DNA from: Symsagittifera roscoffensis
Lineage: Eukaryota; Xenacoelomorpha; Acoela; Convolutidae
Length of the DNA stretch: 64,000 nucleotides
Direction: 5' to 3'
Assembly: GCF_963678635.1 (NCBI RefSeq)
Contig: NC_087067.1
Location: 47,790,001-47,854,000 of the forward strand
Shown here piece after piece: positions 40,795 to 51,687 of the stretch (positions within the stretch are counted from its first letter, which is position 1; each line of letters starts with the position of its first letter). The notes under the pieces are model-generated. The model worked only from the letters and a program-made list of their open reading frames with translations, was not told the origin of the DNA and did no database searches. Position numbers and translations under genes: made by a program.

Positions 40795-42360
40795 TTAATC
40801 ATCAGCAAAAAATCCATTTGGAAAAATATCGTGAATGACATCTGACATTGTTAGAAGTTTAGCAAGCAAGCAAGTGATTTATTTAGTTTGCAGTAGTGGC
40901 CAAAGCAGTTCAAGTGCTTGGATGATTTTGTGTAATTCAGTAGTTGGTGAGAATTCATGCGGTGTGTTCTGAATGAGGTCATGAAGTTTATGATTATATT
41001 TGATGTTATGCATGTGTTCTAGGATTGGGATTGCAACAGGCTGTATATGTTCATGTGGGACAATTAGTGGAAAAGATTTATCAACTTTAAAAATTCGGGT
41101 TAGTGGGCAGAATCTATACATTCCGCGGATAGGGTCGTAATTTCTAGAGATTCCTTGTAAGTTAGTGTGTTTGATACAAATTGTAAAGTTTAAGAAAAAC
41201 AGTGAAGTGTAGTTAGAGTTAATAAATTGAAATCGATGGTGTGGTTGTCTTGATGGTGTATTAGTTGTGTAATGGTGTTGTATGAGTTTGTTTTGTGCGT
41301 AACATAGTTTGATTTGAGCAGTGTATGTCACGTTCCTTGGGTGCTAGGAAGTTAAAAGTTATTAAGAAATGGCTAAACATACTGAAAAAAAATCGTAAGC
41401 TTTTGAGTTGCGAAGTGCTGTTGATATAATGTGATCATATTTTTTATTCATAGAGTTGATTGTAAAGATATATGAGAACTTGAAGAAAGTTTTTTCAGTT
41501 AGTTGCGGGTTAGCTTTACTAACGTCATTTGAAAATATATCTTCATTTGGTCACACCATGGCGTGATCATGATGGTTAATTGAAAATCTATTAGCACTTT
41601 GTGCAGTGAATCTATTAAGGGTTTGGTTTATTCCGATAAATGTGAACTGTTTTTCGTGAAGTGCTGTAGTGGGATGATATAGCCTAGCTAATCCTCTCGT
41701 CTGGATTATTATATAGTGGGAGTGATAATGGGTTACTGAAGTGATAGAATGAGCGCCATTAAAGTGTGGGAAATAGTGCATTTTTCGTTAACGTAATTTG
41801 GTTGATCTTTGTTAAAATTTGAGTGATAGTAAGTGTATTGTGGAAAAAACGGTGAACTTACTTGGAGAAATTCTTTTGTGTTAGTATAAAGTGGATGATC
41901 CATAAAAATTTGAGCTATTCGAGGATTGGAAGGGAACGGAGTATTGGGGAGTTTTCTTTTAAATACTCGTTGGGCTCGGTTTTCTCTAGTAGTGGATGGA
42001 GAGTTGGAGACTTCTGAGGAAGTTATGGTCTGTGAGAGGTGATGGATGGTGAATGTGATAGGGTGTTGTAGTTGTTGTTGAATGGTTATGAAGTAATCTA
42101 ATTCGCTTTTAAATTCGGTGTCAACGGGACTAGAGTGATCAGGTGGCTTGCTGGTCATTGGGGAGTAGGTAAGGGTTGCGTCAGTATAGGAGGAAGGGGC
42201 TGAGGAAGGTTCAACGGTGATTTGAGTCTGGATGGGTTAAAAGGGGGTTGGGAAAAAGTGGATGACCAGGTTCGGAGTCTGCAAATTCATCGGGTTTTCC
42301 ATATCGGAGTTATTAAATTGTGAAATGGTGTCAAAAAACTGGGTTCGTTGAAGTGTTGTG
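40795..42360 (-). pseudogene. Copy 3 ORF F remnant
   Basis: Read from about 42,360 down to a TAA at 40,795-40,797 (NGFFADD end). Well-matched blocks include TPSRQPHHRFQFINS and HNIKYNHKLHDLIQNTP. It is interrupted by frameshifts and stops, among them a TAA at about 40,879. It reads sense codons where copy 1 has TGA. The N-terminal half is Ser/Thr-rich as in copy 1. Confidence 0.7.
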
Positions 42361-44815
42361 TGAGTCCATGCTTGGTGAATTGTTAGTATATGATGGTTCA
42401 GGCTAGGGAGGGATAATGAACTGTTATTTTGTAATGTATGTACTTGTGGTGCATTAGGAGTTGTGTTTGTAGTGTCTCGTGAATTATCATATGTATAGGG
42501 TGTAGTTGATAGTTTTTGATTGTATTCAATTACTTGAGCGTCTTAATTTTTTTGTTAATTAAACTGAAAATTTTCCGAACAATCATGCGAAGACTATGCG
42601 TGCTACACTTGCTTGTTTGTTTACTTGAGTATTGCGCATGTATTGTATATTCCGTTCATTAAAGAAACGAGAAATCCAAAATTAAACAGCGCATCTAATA
42701 TAGTCAAACTTTCTAAGATGTAGTAGAGCAATCCTAGAAAGGCGGGTAGTTCATTTTTAAGCTTTACAGAACTGAAGATAATGTTGGAGAAATATCTTGT
42801 GGATGGTATTTTTCTCCGTTTAGATAAAAGTAATCTTTTATATCTTTAAAGTATCCACTGTAGTCTTGGTTGTAGATGTCTGAAAATTCAGCGGCTTATG
42901 CAAGTTTTCGTAAATTTTGGTCAAGGGATTGTTTTTGTGTTGTGTCCATTTTTGTGAGGAGTTCTTGAAATTGTTGTGTGCGGATGTGATGTTGTAGATC
43001 TGATCTGGAGTACGTACTTTTTGATTGTAGATCTATATTTGGGTTTCTAGCAATAGATTTAATACTTTCTGGTAAAAATTCTTTAAAGATGGCATAAATG
43101 TTGTTTATGGTGCGAGAAGATGAAAACTAATTTCATCGGGAGTTAATTGTACAACATTGTGGCTATTTTTAAGTTCACATGGGGCGGCTGTATCCCAAAA
43201 ACATTTTCTTCTATAAAGTGTGTCAACAAAATGTACTTATTTTTTGTAGATTATGTGTAATTTTTTGTAACACCGTTTATCTTCGAATACATTTAATGGT
43301 GATACTTTTTTCGTACAAGTGTAATATCATAACATTTTTTCTTCACAGTTATTAAATTTCTGATAGCAAATTTCCTGCATAAGGAATTTTTAATACTGCA
43401 AGCACAAGTGATTGTAGATTTTGTGTTCGTTGAATTTCACATAAGTGATGAAGCGTTTCTAGTTCTGATGGTGACATTTCCTTAAAAATTCTACTTATTG
43501 TAAAATCCATTTTCCTATCAAGTGGATGTCATAGTGAATTGAACCAAAATAAATGTTGTTCATAAGTGATAGTTCTTGTAAGCGTGTACTGCTTTTTTTC
43601 TTTTGGTCAAAACTTTCCACCATTTCTTCCTGCGCTTTTTAGAAGTGTTGCTGGGATGTATGAATTTTCATCGTTTTTTGAAACGTACTGTAATGAATCT
43701 GGTATAATTTTCAAGTTTACCGTTCACAAGTCAAAATTTTTTTCGTATTCGACAATGATTTCAGAGTACTGTGTTTTAAAAAGTGGAGTGTTATATTTGC
43801 AGGCGAGTTCTGTTTCTGGGTAGATTTGAAAACGTGTTAGACTGTTTTCTATATTATTAATATTTTTGAAACGTTGATTGTTTTGCCTGTTTTGTTCAGG
43901 GTTTACTTCATCATAAGGTATGAATTCAAAAAATTTTTCTTTGATGAAATTTAATCATTCTTGTGTGTATTTTTGCAACTTGAAATGTGGTACATGTGTC
44001 TTTGGGGAATCAAACATTTGTTGCTTGTGTTCTAGTTGTTGGATCGCAATATCCTTGGTCGTTTTCACAAGGTGATCGGATTCCTAGATAAATTATAGTG
44101 TCTTCTTTCAAATCTCGTGTTAATTGTACTTTTTCTAGTTGAATTTTCCATCAAAAAATATAATTGCTTGATATCTTTTGTTTTTTGTGTCAGCTTTACA
44201 ATTTGAAGGGTTATTAATTCCAATGTGTCGTTTCCATTTTTATCATAGAGATCATAAGTTAATCGTTCATGTGCGCCGTTGTCATCTAATTTTATATGTC
44301 CTTGGTATCTTTCAATTTCTGCTTGGTGTGCAGAGTCTGGAAAAACTTGAAAATTCACTAGTTTTTGATTTATACCATCATTTGTGGTTAATTTTAGTCT
44401 ATTTAGTTCGTGTTTACAATTTTTAGGGCTATGAAGTATAAGTCTATGTATATTACTTTGATAGAAATATTCGTGATCAAGTCTATTTTTATTTCCAATT
44501 GAGACTTGAGAACGATGTACTTTTTTCTCTGAGAATGTTGCTTTAAACTTGTATCCTGTTAATGTTGTAGCTCTAGCTTTTGAATAAAGTGTCGCTTTTC
44601 TATTTGTTGTTTTTTTTGTGGTTCAGATTCGCATTGGGTTACATAATTTATGGCGTAATTATGTAGTTTTTTTCGTTCATTTTCTTCACAGTCATAGTGT
44701 GTGATTAATAAATCTTGGGGTCTTGTTCGAGGTGAAGTGTGTTTTTGGTTCTTTTTTGTTTCTGGAAAAGTAAAGGGAAAAAGGTTTGGAAGAGAAACAT
44801 TTTTAAAAAATACAT
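42361..44815 (-). pseudogene. env: Copy 3 envelope-like gene, decayed
   Basis: Starts at the ATG complementary to 44,813-44,815, with a signal-peptide-like start. A frameshift follows almost at once, and many further stops and frameshifts follow. The ectodomain blocks (RTRPQDLLITHYDCEENE, later DTLELI) and the C-terminal membrane region near 42,580-42,700 are recognisable next to copy 1. Not translatable. Confidence 0.7.
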
Positions 44816-44817
44816 GT

Positions 44818-45267
44818 TTAGGATAGTCCTGAATAAGGATTATAGAATGTAATATAACCAAGTGTCTTTTTTGTATAACTATCGTGTTTATAGATAACTT
44901 CTGTTTCTATAAATGGGGGAGGTAATGATTGAGCTGTTATATTTGGTGGAGCTAGAGAGTGGAGGTGATGTGCTAAATTGTTTATTTTTACTGTTATTTC
45001 GAATTTAATTGTAAAGTTGTCTTGTGTAAGGATTTGTATGTTGTGTTCCTTTGTGTCTTTATGAAGAATATCGTGTCTATTTTGCAATCTGTTAAGTGCG
45101 CAGTTATGCAGTCTGTTTTTGTCGTGGTGTTATCCGAATAGTGGAGAAGGTGCTACGAATGTATTCCAATCTAATCGTAGGGGTGTATTCGTGGATAAAT
45201 TTTCCTTATATCTATCGTCTAAACTGGTAGAAAAATTTGGGGGAAAGGATGTTGTTGAAATGCCTAA
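44818..45267 (-). pseudogene. Copy 3 ORF E C-terminal fragment
   Basis: The conserved C-terminal part (FEITVKINNLAHH, TAQSLPPPF, ITFYNPYSGLS) is open from about 45,087 to a stop at 44,818. Upstream it joins directly to the PBS region, so the N-terminal half is missing. Confidence 0.7.
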
Positions 45268-45281
45268 CTGGTCGCACCAGA

Positions 45282-45658
45282 TGAGTTCTGTACGGTTGAC
45301 TGTACTCATAGAGTAATGTCAGATAAAGCACACCGTCTGCTCGTCACGCTATCTTATTTTCGGGCGGATAGATTCGTGCAACTTCTTAGTCTAATACCAA
45401 TTTTAACCTTATTCTTACATCTCCTAGTATCAATAGATCTAGTGTATAGTGGTTTATGCGAGTTAGTTTCCAGAAGGAGAACAATTGTAATCTAAGTTTA
45501 ATTCAGATTGCTCTGGTGCTGAAACTACAAGTATTTTCAGCACTTACAAATAAGTGTAACTGTTAGTCATGGTAAATGATTGGTTAGTTAACAATATTTT
45601 ATAGAATTAGAGAATTATATTATAACCAATTATAAATTCTAGTTTGAAACTGGTTCCA
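45282..45658 (-). repeat. 5' LTR of copy 3 (377 bp)
   Basis: The complement ends TGAGTT (45,282) and GGTTCCA (45,658). The PBS complement (TGGTCGCACCA) adjoins at about 45,269-45,279. The following AAAG matches the bases before the outer LTR at 37,129. Confidence 0.88.
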
Positions 45659-45662
45659 AAAG

Positions 45663-46201
45663 AGTAGCTAACCAAAATATGAGTAATTAAACTCTAATTT
45701 CAGCTGCTGTAAGACCGCTTCAAATAATTTTCGACTCTCTGGTCGCCCATACTTTGTCAAAGTGTACTTGAATAGTTTGAATAGTGTAACTTTTCAATTA
45801 CTTCTGTTTTTTTCTCAGCAAAATTGTTTCGATTTTTCTTCAATTTTGTTTTGAACTGCAACAAAATTTTTTTCGAGTCTTTCAAGTGAAGTCAACTTTT
45901 GATCGCAAGAAGCTGTTATTAATTCCATGAACTTTAAATGACAATTCAAGGACAAAATGAAACCAAGCATTGTTTACAAGTGTTATTTCTATAGAACCAT
46001 TTTTTCGCAATAAGTTTCTTAAATAACTAAAATTTAAATTTCAGTTATCGAACACTTCGAACTTTTGTTTATTTGCAAGCAAGTTTATCTCGAAATTTAC
46101 TTTGTTTGGGTTTATATCCGTTCACTCTCGTTTCAACTCAGTGTGATGTTTAACTAAAACAGCCTCTATTTTTGTCTAATTGTTAATGAAAATAAACAAA
46201 A
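45663..46201 (+). other. Upstream region of the serine protease homologue
   Basis: About 540 bp between the copy 3 LTR and the start codon. AT-rich, no recognised promoter element. Confidence 0.4.
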
Positions 46202-46363
46202 ATGAGCCCTTCTGTATTAATTGTAGAATTTGCTTTATTTCTGCCAGTTTTATTTTCTTTTAGGGTTAAAAAAGATACTTCGAGTGATGTCAAGTCATCA
46301 TTAATTCAAAACATAGTGAACGGCGTCCCAGCAGCTCAAACTCCTTTCTTTATCCGCATTGAG
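46202..46363 (+). CDS. Serine protease homologue, exon 1
   Basis: Encodes a signal peptide (MSPSVLIVEFALFLPVLFSF), a short propeptide, and the mature N-terminus IVNGVPAAQTPFFIRIE, the counterpart of the trypsin IVGG start. The donor is GAG|GTACCG at 46,364, phase 0. The distance from IVNG to the first conserved Cys after splicing to exon 2 is normal for the family. The propeptide lacks a clear Arg or Lys immediately before IVNG (it reads LIQN), so classical tryptic activation looks unlikely. Confidence 0.7.
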
Positions 46364-47441
46364 GTACCGTTCCTTCAAGATCAAAGACAAAGAAAACATA
46401 ATTTGCCCTCTGATTTCAATATCATAGCTTTTGTAATAGTTTTTCTCGTCACCAGAAAAAAAACAAAATCAATACAAAAACAAAATACTTTTTTATATAT
46501 AAAATATTTCTAATTAGATAAAGGTTTAATCTGTTAGCAAAAGTGAAAGTGACTCGAGGAAATTATGGCATCAGATGGCGTTTTTAAAAAATATTTTATC
46601 ATTGTCTCAAACAGTTTTCAAACGGGTGTCAAGTGTAATATCATCTTAAAATGCTCATGGCCGCATTTCAGATTTGGAAAAAAATCATTTGGTCAAGGTC
46701 AAAAAAATTAGTTTGCTTTTTGCTCGTGTTCAAAGTAAATGATATGAATAAATAGATAGAAATAGCTTTATGACCTCTAATGTTTGATTTGTTTTCGAGA
46801 AAAAGTTTTGCGGCGTTTTTAGCACTTTTTACGATAGCCGGTTTGCCTTTAAACTAAAAAGAAATGTAGAAAAAATATGTTCTAATTTTGGTTTTTTCCT
46901 TGTTTCTTAAGATTCTTAATTCAAATTTTTGTGGTCCAAACATTCCTAAGCAATTACGTAGTGAGGGTATCCTTAATTAATAAACGTTCTTTCTTAAAAG
47001 TGAAAATTAAATAGTGCGAGTGATGAAAAGGAAAAAGTCATTGGCTTACAAATTGTAAACTTGACAAATCAAAGAAAAGCACACTTATCTGGCTGCCAAT
47101 GGTTCGTTTGAATATGCAGTTTTGTTTCAACAGGAACTGAATTTTAGTTTGAACAAAAGTGACTTTTTATCAAAACTTTAATTGTAACAAATTTAACCTG
47201 AAAACATTCGCGACAACATGCGCTTCAAACCACTGAAGATGCTCCTTCAGAAGGCATGAGATTGAGAAACTCTTAATTTTGACGTTTTTTTTATTATTTT
47301 TTTTTGAAAAAACATTACCAGGCATTATCAGAGCGAAACATTGGCCTGTGAATTTCATATATCATTTCAACTTTTTCTTCTGAACTTTAAAACTGAATTT
47401 TTAAACCATTTTCCAATCAGTACTAATAACAGTTACTTTAG
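46364..47441 (+). other. Intron 1 of the serine protease homologue
   Basis: A 1,078-bp AT-rich intron with no recognised gene or transposon. Confidence 0.55.
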
Positions 47442-47538
47442 CTAAATCATGGACGCCATTGTGCAGGTGCAGTTATACATGAAAGATGGGTAGTCACATC
47501 TGCTGTATGCATTTCTCTCACTGGTCAACTCACGACAC
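47442..47538 (+). CDS. Serine protease homologue, exon 2 (His-57 region)
   Basis: Between ACTTTAG and the donor CAC|GTAAGA. It encodes HCAGAVIHERWVVTSAVC, which aligns with the family C-G-G-S-L-I...W-V-L-T-A-A-H-C block. The catalytic His position is Val. The two cysteines of the Cys42-Cys58 disulphide are kept. The exon ends in phase 1. Confidence 0.75.
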
Positions 47539-47813
47539 GTAAGAGCTTTTTGAGACAAAATTAGAATGCAAAAACTCAATTTTATGGTCAAAATTTTCCA
47601 AAAAACTGCTAACTGCAAATTTTTAGCCTGCTTTAAAAAAACTGTTTTGCTTGGGCACAGAAAATCCGCTCCTTAATTCGCCCCTGTTCAAGGTGTAAAA
47701 ATTTCACAATAGTTATCAGACGAGTTGTTTCAATTAAACTTTTGAAGGGATTAAGTGAGCCGTGATTTTACATAGATTTCATTTCACTCACTAATAACTA
47801 TTCAGTTTTTCAG

Positions 47814-47904
47814 CAGATAAGCTAAAGATTCTGGTACGAAAGGTCAACAAGGGCTTAAAAGGAGGCAAAAGGATCATAGCTACCGACATCGTTATACCAG
47901 CTAA
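47814..47904 (+). CDS. Serine protease homologue, exon 3
   Basis: After TTTTTCAG at 47,813. Encodes PDKLKILVRKVNKGLKGG and then IIATDIVIPA, the stretch that precedes the Asp-102 region in trypsins. The donor is CTAA|GTAAAT at 47,905. The phases (1 in, 2 out) fit exons 2 and 4. Confidence 0.7.
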
Positions 47905-48170
47905 GTAAATGAACCTCTAGCGATGTTTGCTTAGAAGCCTGCGTGGTAGGACTATCTTCCCCTCAGGGATTTGACCCCCTGTCCACCCAAACAATCAACC
48001 CCACTTTTTTGCGAGATCCAGTTATGACTGATTACTCCTAAAACGCCACTTTTTGCGCTTTTTTACAAAAATTTGCCTGCGATATAGAATTATTTTAATA
48101 TACAAGTTTTTATGGTGTTTTAGAAGAGCAATTTTACAGAAAAAGAATTTTGTTGCATGACAAACAAGTG

Positions 48171-48624
48171 CAGGGGCGGATCTAGGATTTTCTCGAGGAG
48201 GGGGGCGGATTTTCAAAAAAAATCGAAAATTTTGACGACCTTTTTGTTTTTTTTTAGGTCGACCAAATTGGTTGTTCGAGCTCTCCCAAGGCACTGTTTC
48301 GCCCTATTTTGGCTAAATTTTCTGTTTTCTGCGCCGCAGGCAAATTTAAAAAAAAAAACAGTCAAAAAAGCCTTTTTTTGGGCACTTTTTGAAAAATTTT
48401 GACAAAAAATCGCGTTTTTTTTCCGGCGCGCGCTCCCCCTCAAAGTTAGTATATATTGGCGCCAAAGGCGCCTTTAGAAAAATTTTAGGGTCGGTCGGCC
48501 AAAAATAGATTTCTGAAAAAGTATCAAAGGGGGGACCCTTTGGGTTGGCAGGGGTTCGAATCCCTGAGGGGAGGGGGGTCCATAAACCCGCCGACCACCC
48601 CCCCCCCCCCCAAATCCGCCCCTG
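48171..48624 (+). mobile_element. hAT-like MITE in intron 3 of the protease homologue
   Basis: A 454-bp element with ends CAGGGGCGGATCTAGG and ATCCGCCCCTG, a typical hAT terminus. The flanks AACAAGTG and AACAAAAG are an 8-bp duplication with two mismatches. The right part resembles 7,771-7,915. Short frames inside are not genes. Confidence 0.75.
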
Positions 48625-48866
48625 AACAAAAGACATAATTTTTGGAGAAAGTTCCAGATCTTCGCCTGCTCAAAACTACAATTTTTTTTAGTGTTGTTTT
48701 TAAAAATATTTTGATGTAGGTGTAATAACTCACTGTTTAAATACCGGAAAAACCCGTTGTTTATCTTCTATATTTGTCTAAACTGACTTTAGGAGATGTT
48801 TGGCATTTGTAAATAATTTTCATAACATTGATTTCCTTGCAAAAATGAGGTTTTTTGCTTGCCTAG

Positions 48867-49350
48867 TTTCAATCAAAGCCACCATGCAAACGACTTGGCT
48901 TTGATCAGACTTGATCAAACAGTTCCAGAATACCGTGTCATTGAGATGTGTCAGTACTACCCAGCCTCTTTTGACACACGTGCCGTATCAGTCGGTGTTG
49001 GATCCACCACTCAAGCTGACTTCACCACGACAGGCTATCTTCGCGAAATTACCCTCAGGCTATCACCTCTCCAGATTATCGACTCATGGCTCAATTCTGA
49101 GATTTGCCCCATGAGTCTGGTCTGCACCGAGACAACTGATGAAAACTCTGGATTGTGTTACAATGACGATGGTAATCCTCTCTTTCTTAGAGATTGTGAG
49201 ACGCGTAACCACATTTGTCTCCTAGGAATTGCAACTCCAACCTTGAAAGATGAGAGTCCTTTGAGGGACTGCAAAGGTCAAGCGGATTTCACTAGTATTC
49301 CACACTTTCATGATTGGATTTTTACGACGATTGCATTGAACATGGACTAA
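48867..49350 (+). CDS. Serine protease homologue, terminal exon (inactive)
   Basis: After CTTGCCTAG at 48,866. Begins with the FNQSHHANDLALIRL block, which keeps the catalytic Asp-102. The block that normally reads GDSGGP is CYNDDGNPLF, so the nucleophile Ser-195 is Asp. With the His loss in exon 2, the protein (about 277 aa in total, chymotrypsin fold, secreted) cannot be an active protease. Inactive homologues act as cofactors or binding proteins in arthropod immunity (family knowledge; role here unknown). Stop at 49,348-49,350. Confidence 0.8.
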
Positions 49351-49355
49351 AAGGA

Positions 49356-49361
49356 AATAAA
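49356..49361 (+). terminator. Polyadenylation signal AATAAA of the protease homologue
   Basis: AATAAA five bases after the stop codon. Retroelement copy 2 begins about 200 bp further on. Confidence 0.6.
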
Positions 49362-49561
49362 ACGCAATGAGGTTCAATTGTGAATGATCAATTAAAATAG
49401 AAACTTCGTGTGATTACGGATTATTATGGATTATAACAGATTATAATCTTTTTCATGCAAAAGCTTGGATATTTGAAACGTGTTCCTTTCTATTCAATCC
49501 CTGAACGCTGCAATTAGCAAATTGGGATTTACATTTGGCTTCTTTTAAAAAGCGCTTGTAC

Positions 49562-49971
49562 TGGAACCTGATCTAAACTACATTTTATGATTGGATAAAT
49601 TAGATATTTTACCACTGTAAAGTATTTAATATTAACCAATCATGATCCATCTGACTAACAATCCACTTATTTGTAAGTGCTGAAATTACTTGTAATTTCA
49701 GCACCAGAGAGATTTGAATTTAACTTAGAAATTAGTTGAACTCTCCCGAGTACTTCAGCAGCCGCAATAAACCAGTATACCCTAGATCTATATAGCCTAG
49801 CAGAGACTAGTTAAACAACCTGAGACTAGATAGTATAAGAGTAAGATTAGGATCGGTATTAGACTAAGAAGTTGCACGAATCTATCCGGCCGAAAATAAG
49901 ATAGCGTGACGAGCAGACGGTGTACCCTATCCGAAATTACTCTATGAGTTATACACTTCGGTCCTAACTCA
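49562..49971 (+). repeat. 5' LTR of copy 2 (410 bp)
   Basis: Same ends and length as copy 1. The palindrome at 49,677-49,704 has perfectly complementary 13-nt arms. The PBS follows at 49,974-49,984. Confidence 0.92.
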
Positions 49972-50058
49972 TCTGGTGCGACCATAAGTCTCGAACAAGA
50001 CCTTAATAGCTTAGAATTAACCAATAATAGATTAGAATTTAGACAAAACATTTACAAA

Positions 50059-50292
50059 ATGTTATACGACGATAATTTAATCGAAATGTCTCTACGACTC
50101 AATAGATCAGAGCCAATATTCCGAACGATAACAGAACTACCCGGAATTGGAAGAAGACCTCGAACCAGAGACGACATACGACAAAATAGAAACTTACCAT
50201 ATAGTTATATGATAGTTCGGCAAAAGCCAACACAAACTTTTGTATTTAGAATACTACTAGCAATGAATTTAGATTTTCATTTGCAAACATAA
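50059..50292 (+). CDS. Copy 2 ORF A (77 aa)
   Basis: Same length and start as the copy 1 frame at 12,297. Changes are few (for example KDD to RDD and SRN to NRN), and the frame is kept although the surrounding leader has small indels. This favours a real coding role. Confidence 0.5.
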   Translation: MLYDDNLIEMSLRLNRSEPIFRTITELPGIGRRPRTRDDIRQNRNLPYSYMIVRQKPTQTFVFRILLAMNLDFHLQT

Positions 50293-51219
50293 ATTTTGAA
50301 GTCAATGTTCAAAATCATTTCAGGCGCTAAACAAAATTATTAATATACAATAACGATTGATAAAAAGATCTCAGATCGTTTTCCTAAATTCTGCAGTAAT
50401 ATACAAAACATGTTTGAAAAATATTTATTGAAAAATCAAAATAAGAATTAGTAGCATGACAATAAATGGTTAGTAATCATAAATCATCCTGTTGTTCCAG
50501 CTTCATCACCTAAACATAACAGCATTCATAAGCTCACTAATATCATAAAAACACTAAATCTTTTCCTTACACAAATTTAAATCATTTTAAAACTTAAATT
50601 CACTTAATTTTAAAATTAGATCATCAAGGCTTATCCTTGGATCTTAAATCATTTTCTATTTAATAAAATTTAAAACTTGATCATCAAGGCCTCTCCTTGG
50701 ATCAAAAAGAACAATTTGTTCTCCCCCACCCACTTAGCTAGTGTCTAACGACCTCAAACGTCGATTCACTATCCAACCCTTTCTAAAAACCCAGGACTAA
50801 CAGAAATTTTTGAACAAAACTAATCATTCAAATTAGGATAAACAGTGAAGAACTTCGGTTATTCATCCTTCACTTGATCCCCCCTCTTACCAGACCCAGG
50901 ATAAATCTTAGACTTAGTAAGTTTAAAATAGTATCTAACGAACTACTCGCGTTCTAATTATACCTGAACCTTGTGGATCGATTTACTATTCTCCAACCCT
51001 GAACACAATCACTACCCTTAAGTAAGATTAAGTAAGTTAACACCTTAGCTTATACTAGCTACGAGAAAGTATAAAATCATTCTTCGGAATCGATATACTT
51101 TTCTCTCCAACCCTGAACAAATAGACCCAGGTTAAGCTAACCAAAAAAATCGTAAGGACTAACAGTTTAAGCAAATAGAAATCATTTAACAACCTTTTGC
51201 ACCCATCATCCTAAACCTT
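50293..51219 (+). other. Leader region of copy 2
   Basis: Carries both stem-loop units (50,619-50,643 and 50,679-50,703) found in copy 1. The second has a two-base change in the loop only, leaving the stem intact. No long frame. Confidence 0.5.
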
Positions 51220-51687
51220 ATGCCATTTAAAAACCTAGGAAATAAACAAACAATCGTTTTACACAATTGTGAAATAGATAACAAAAAATACGATCTTGTA
51301 ATCACACCACACACACAAACAGTTGGATATATCAGAACAAAACGACAAACACTAAAGAGAAAAATAATAACTAAACAAAGACAAATAACACGAAAAAGAT
51401 TTTCAAAAAATCGAAACGCATTTTCAGAATCAGAAACCAACAGTTTAGACGAACTTTATAAACTAAAAGAATCAATAGATAAAAATGGCCCAATTCACGA
51501 TCAATTATATTTCTCTGACTCAGAAACAACTTCAAATTCATCAAAAAGAGGAAAAAGAAGAATAAAAAAGCAGTATAAACACAAACCAGTACATTTATAC
51601 AATTGGAATCAACCAATTAGACACATTGATAATTACATATTAACAGTCATCGAACGAAAAAATGAGCTCAACGCACACCCCAGGTGA
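51220..51687 (+). CDS. Copy 2 ORF B, basic accessory protein (155 aa)
   Basis: Same length as copy 1 ORF B, with both basic clusters and the acidic/serine stretch intact. Overlaps the gag ATG at 51,662 by 26 nt in the same relation. Confidence 0.55.
   Translation: MPFKNLGNKQTIVLHNCEIDNKKYDLVITPHTQTVGYIRTKRQTLKRKIITKQRQITRKRFSKNRNAFSESETNSLDELYKLKESIDKNGPIHDQLYFSDSETTSNSSKRGKRRIKKQYKHKPVHLYNWNQPIRHIDNYILTVIERKNELNAHPR

Larger units (their letters stand above)
38861..45658 (-). mobile_element. Copy 3: divergent deletion derivative of the big element
   Basis: On the minus strand it reads LTR (45,658 to 45,282), PBS, the middle of ORF E, env, ORF F, the 3' region and an LTR. The leader, ORFs A and B, gag, pol, C and D are all absent: about 11.5 kb lost between the PBS and ORF E. 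The remaining frames carry many stops and frameshifts. Sequence divergence from copies 1 and 2 is substantial, marking an older subfamily. It lies upstream of the serine protease homologue. Confidence 0.85.

Noticed and set aside
48022..48636. Several overlapping frames in intron 3 of the protease homologue
   Set aside because: They lie within the hAT-like MITE and its poly-C and poly-T runs, and have no domain.
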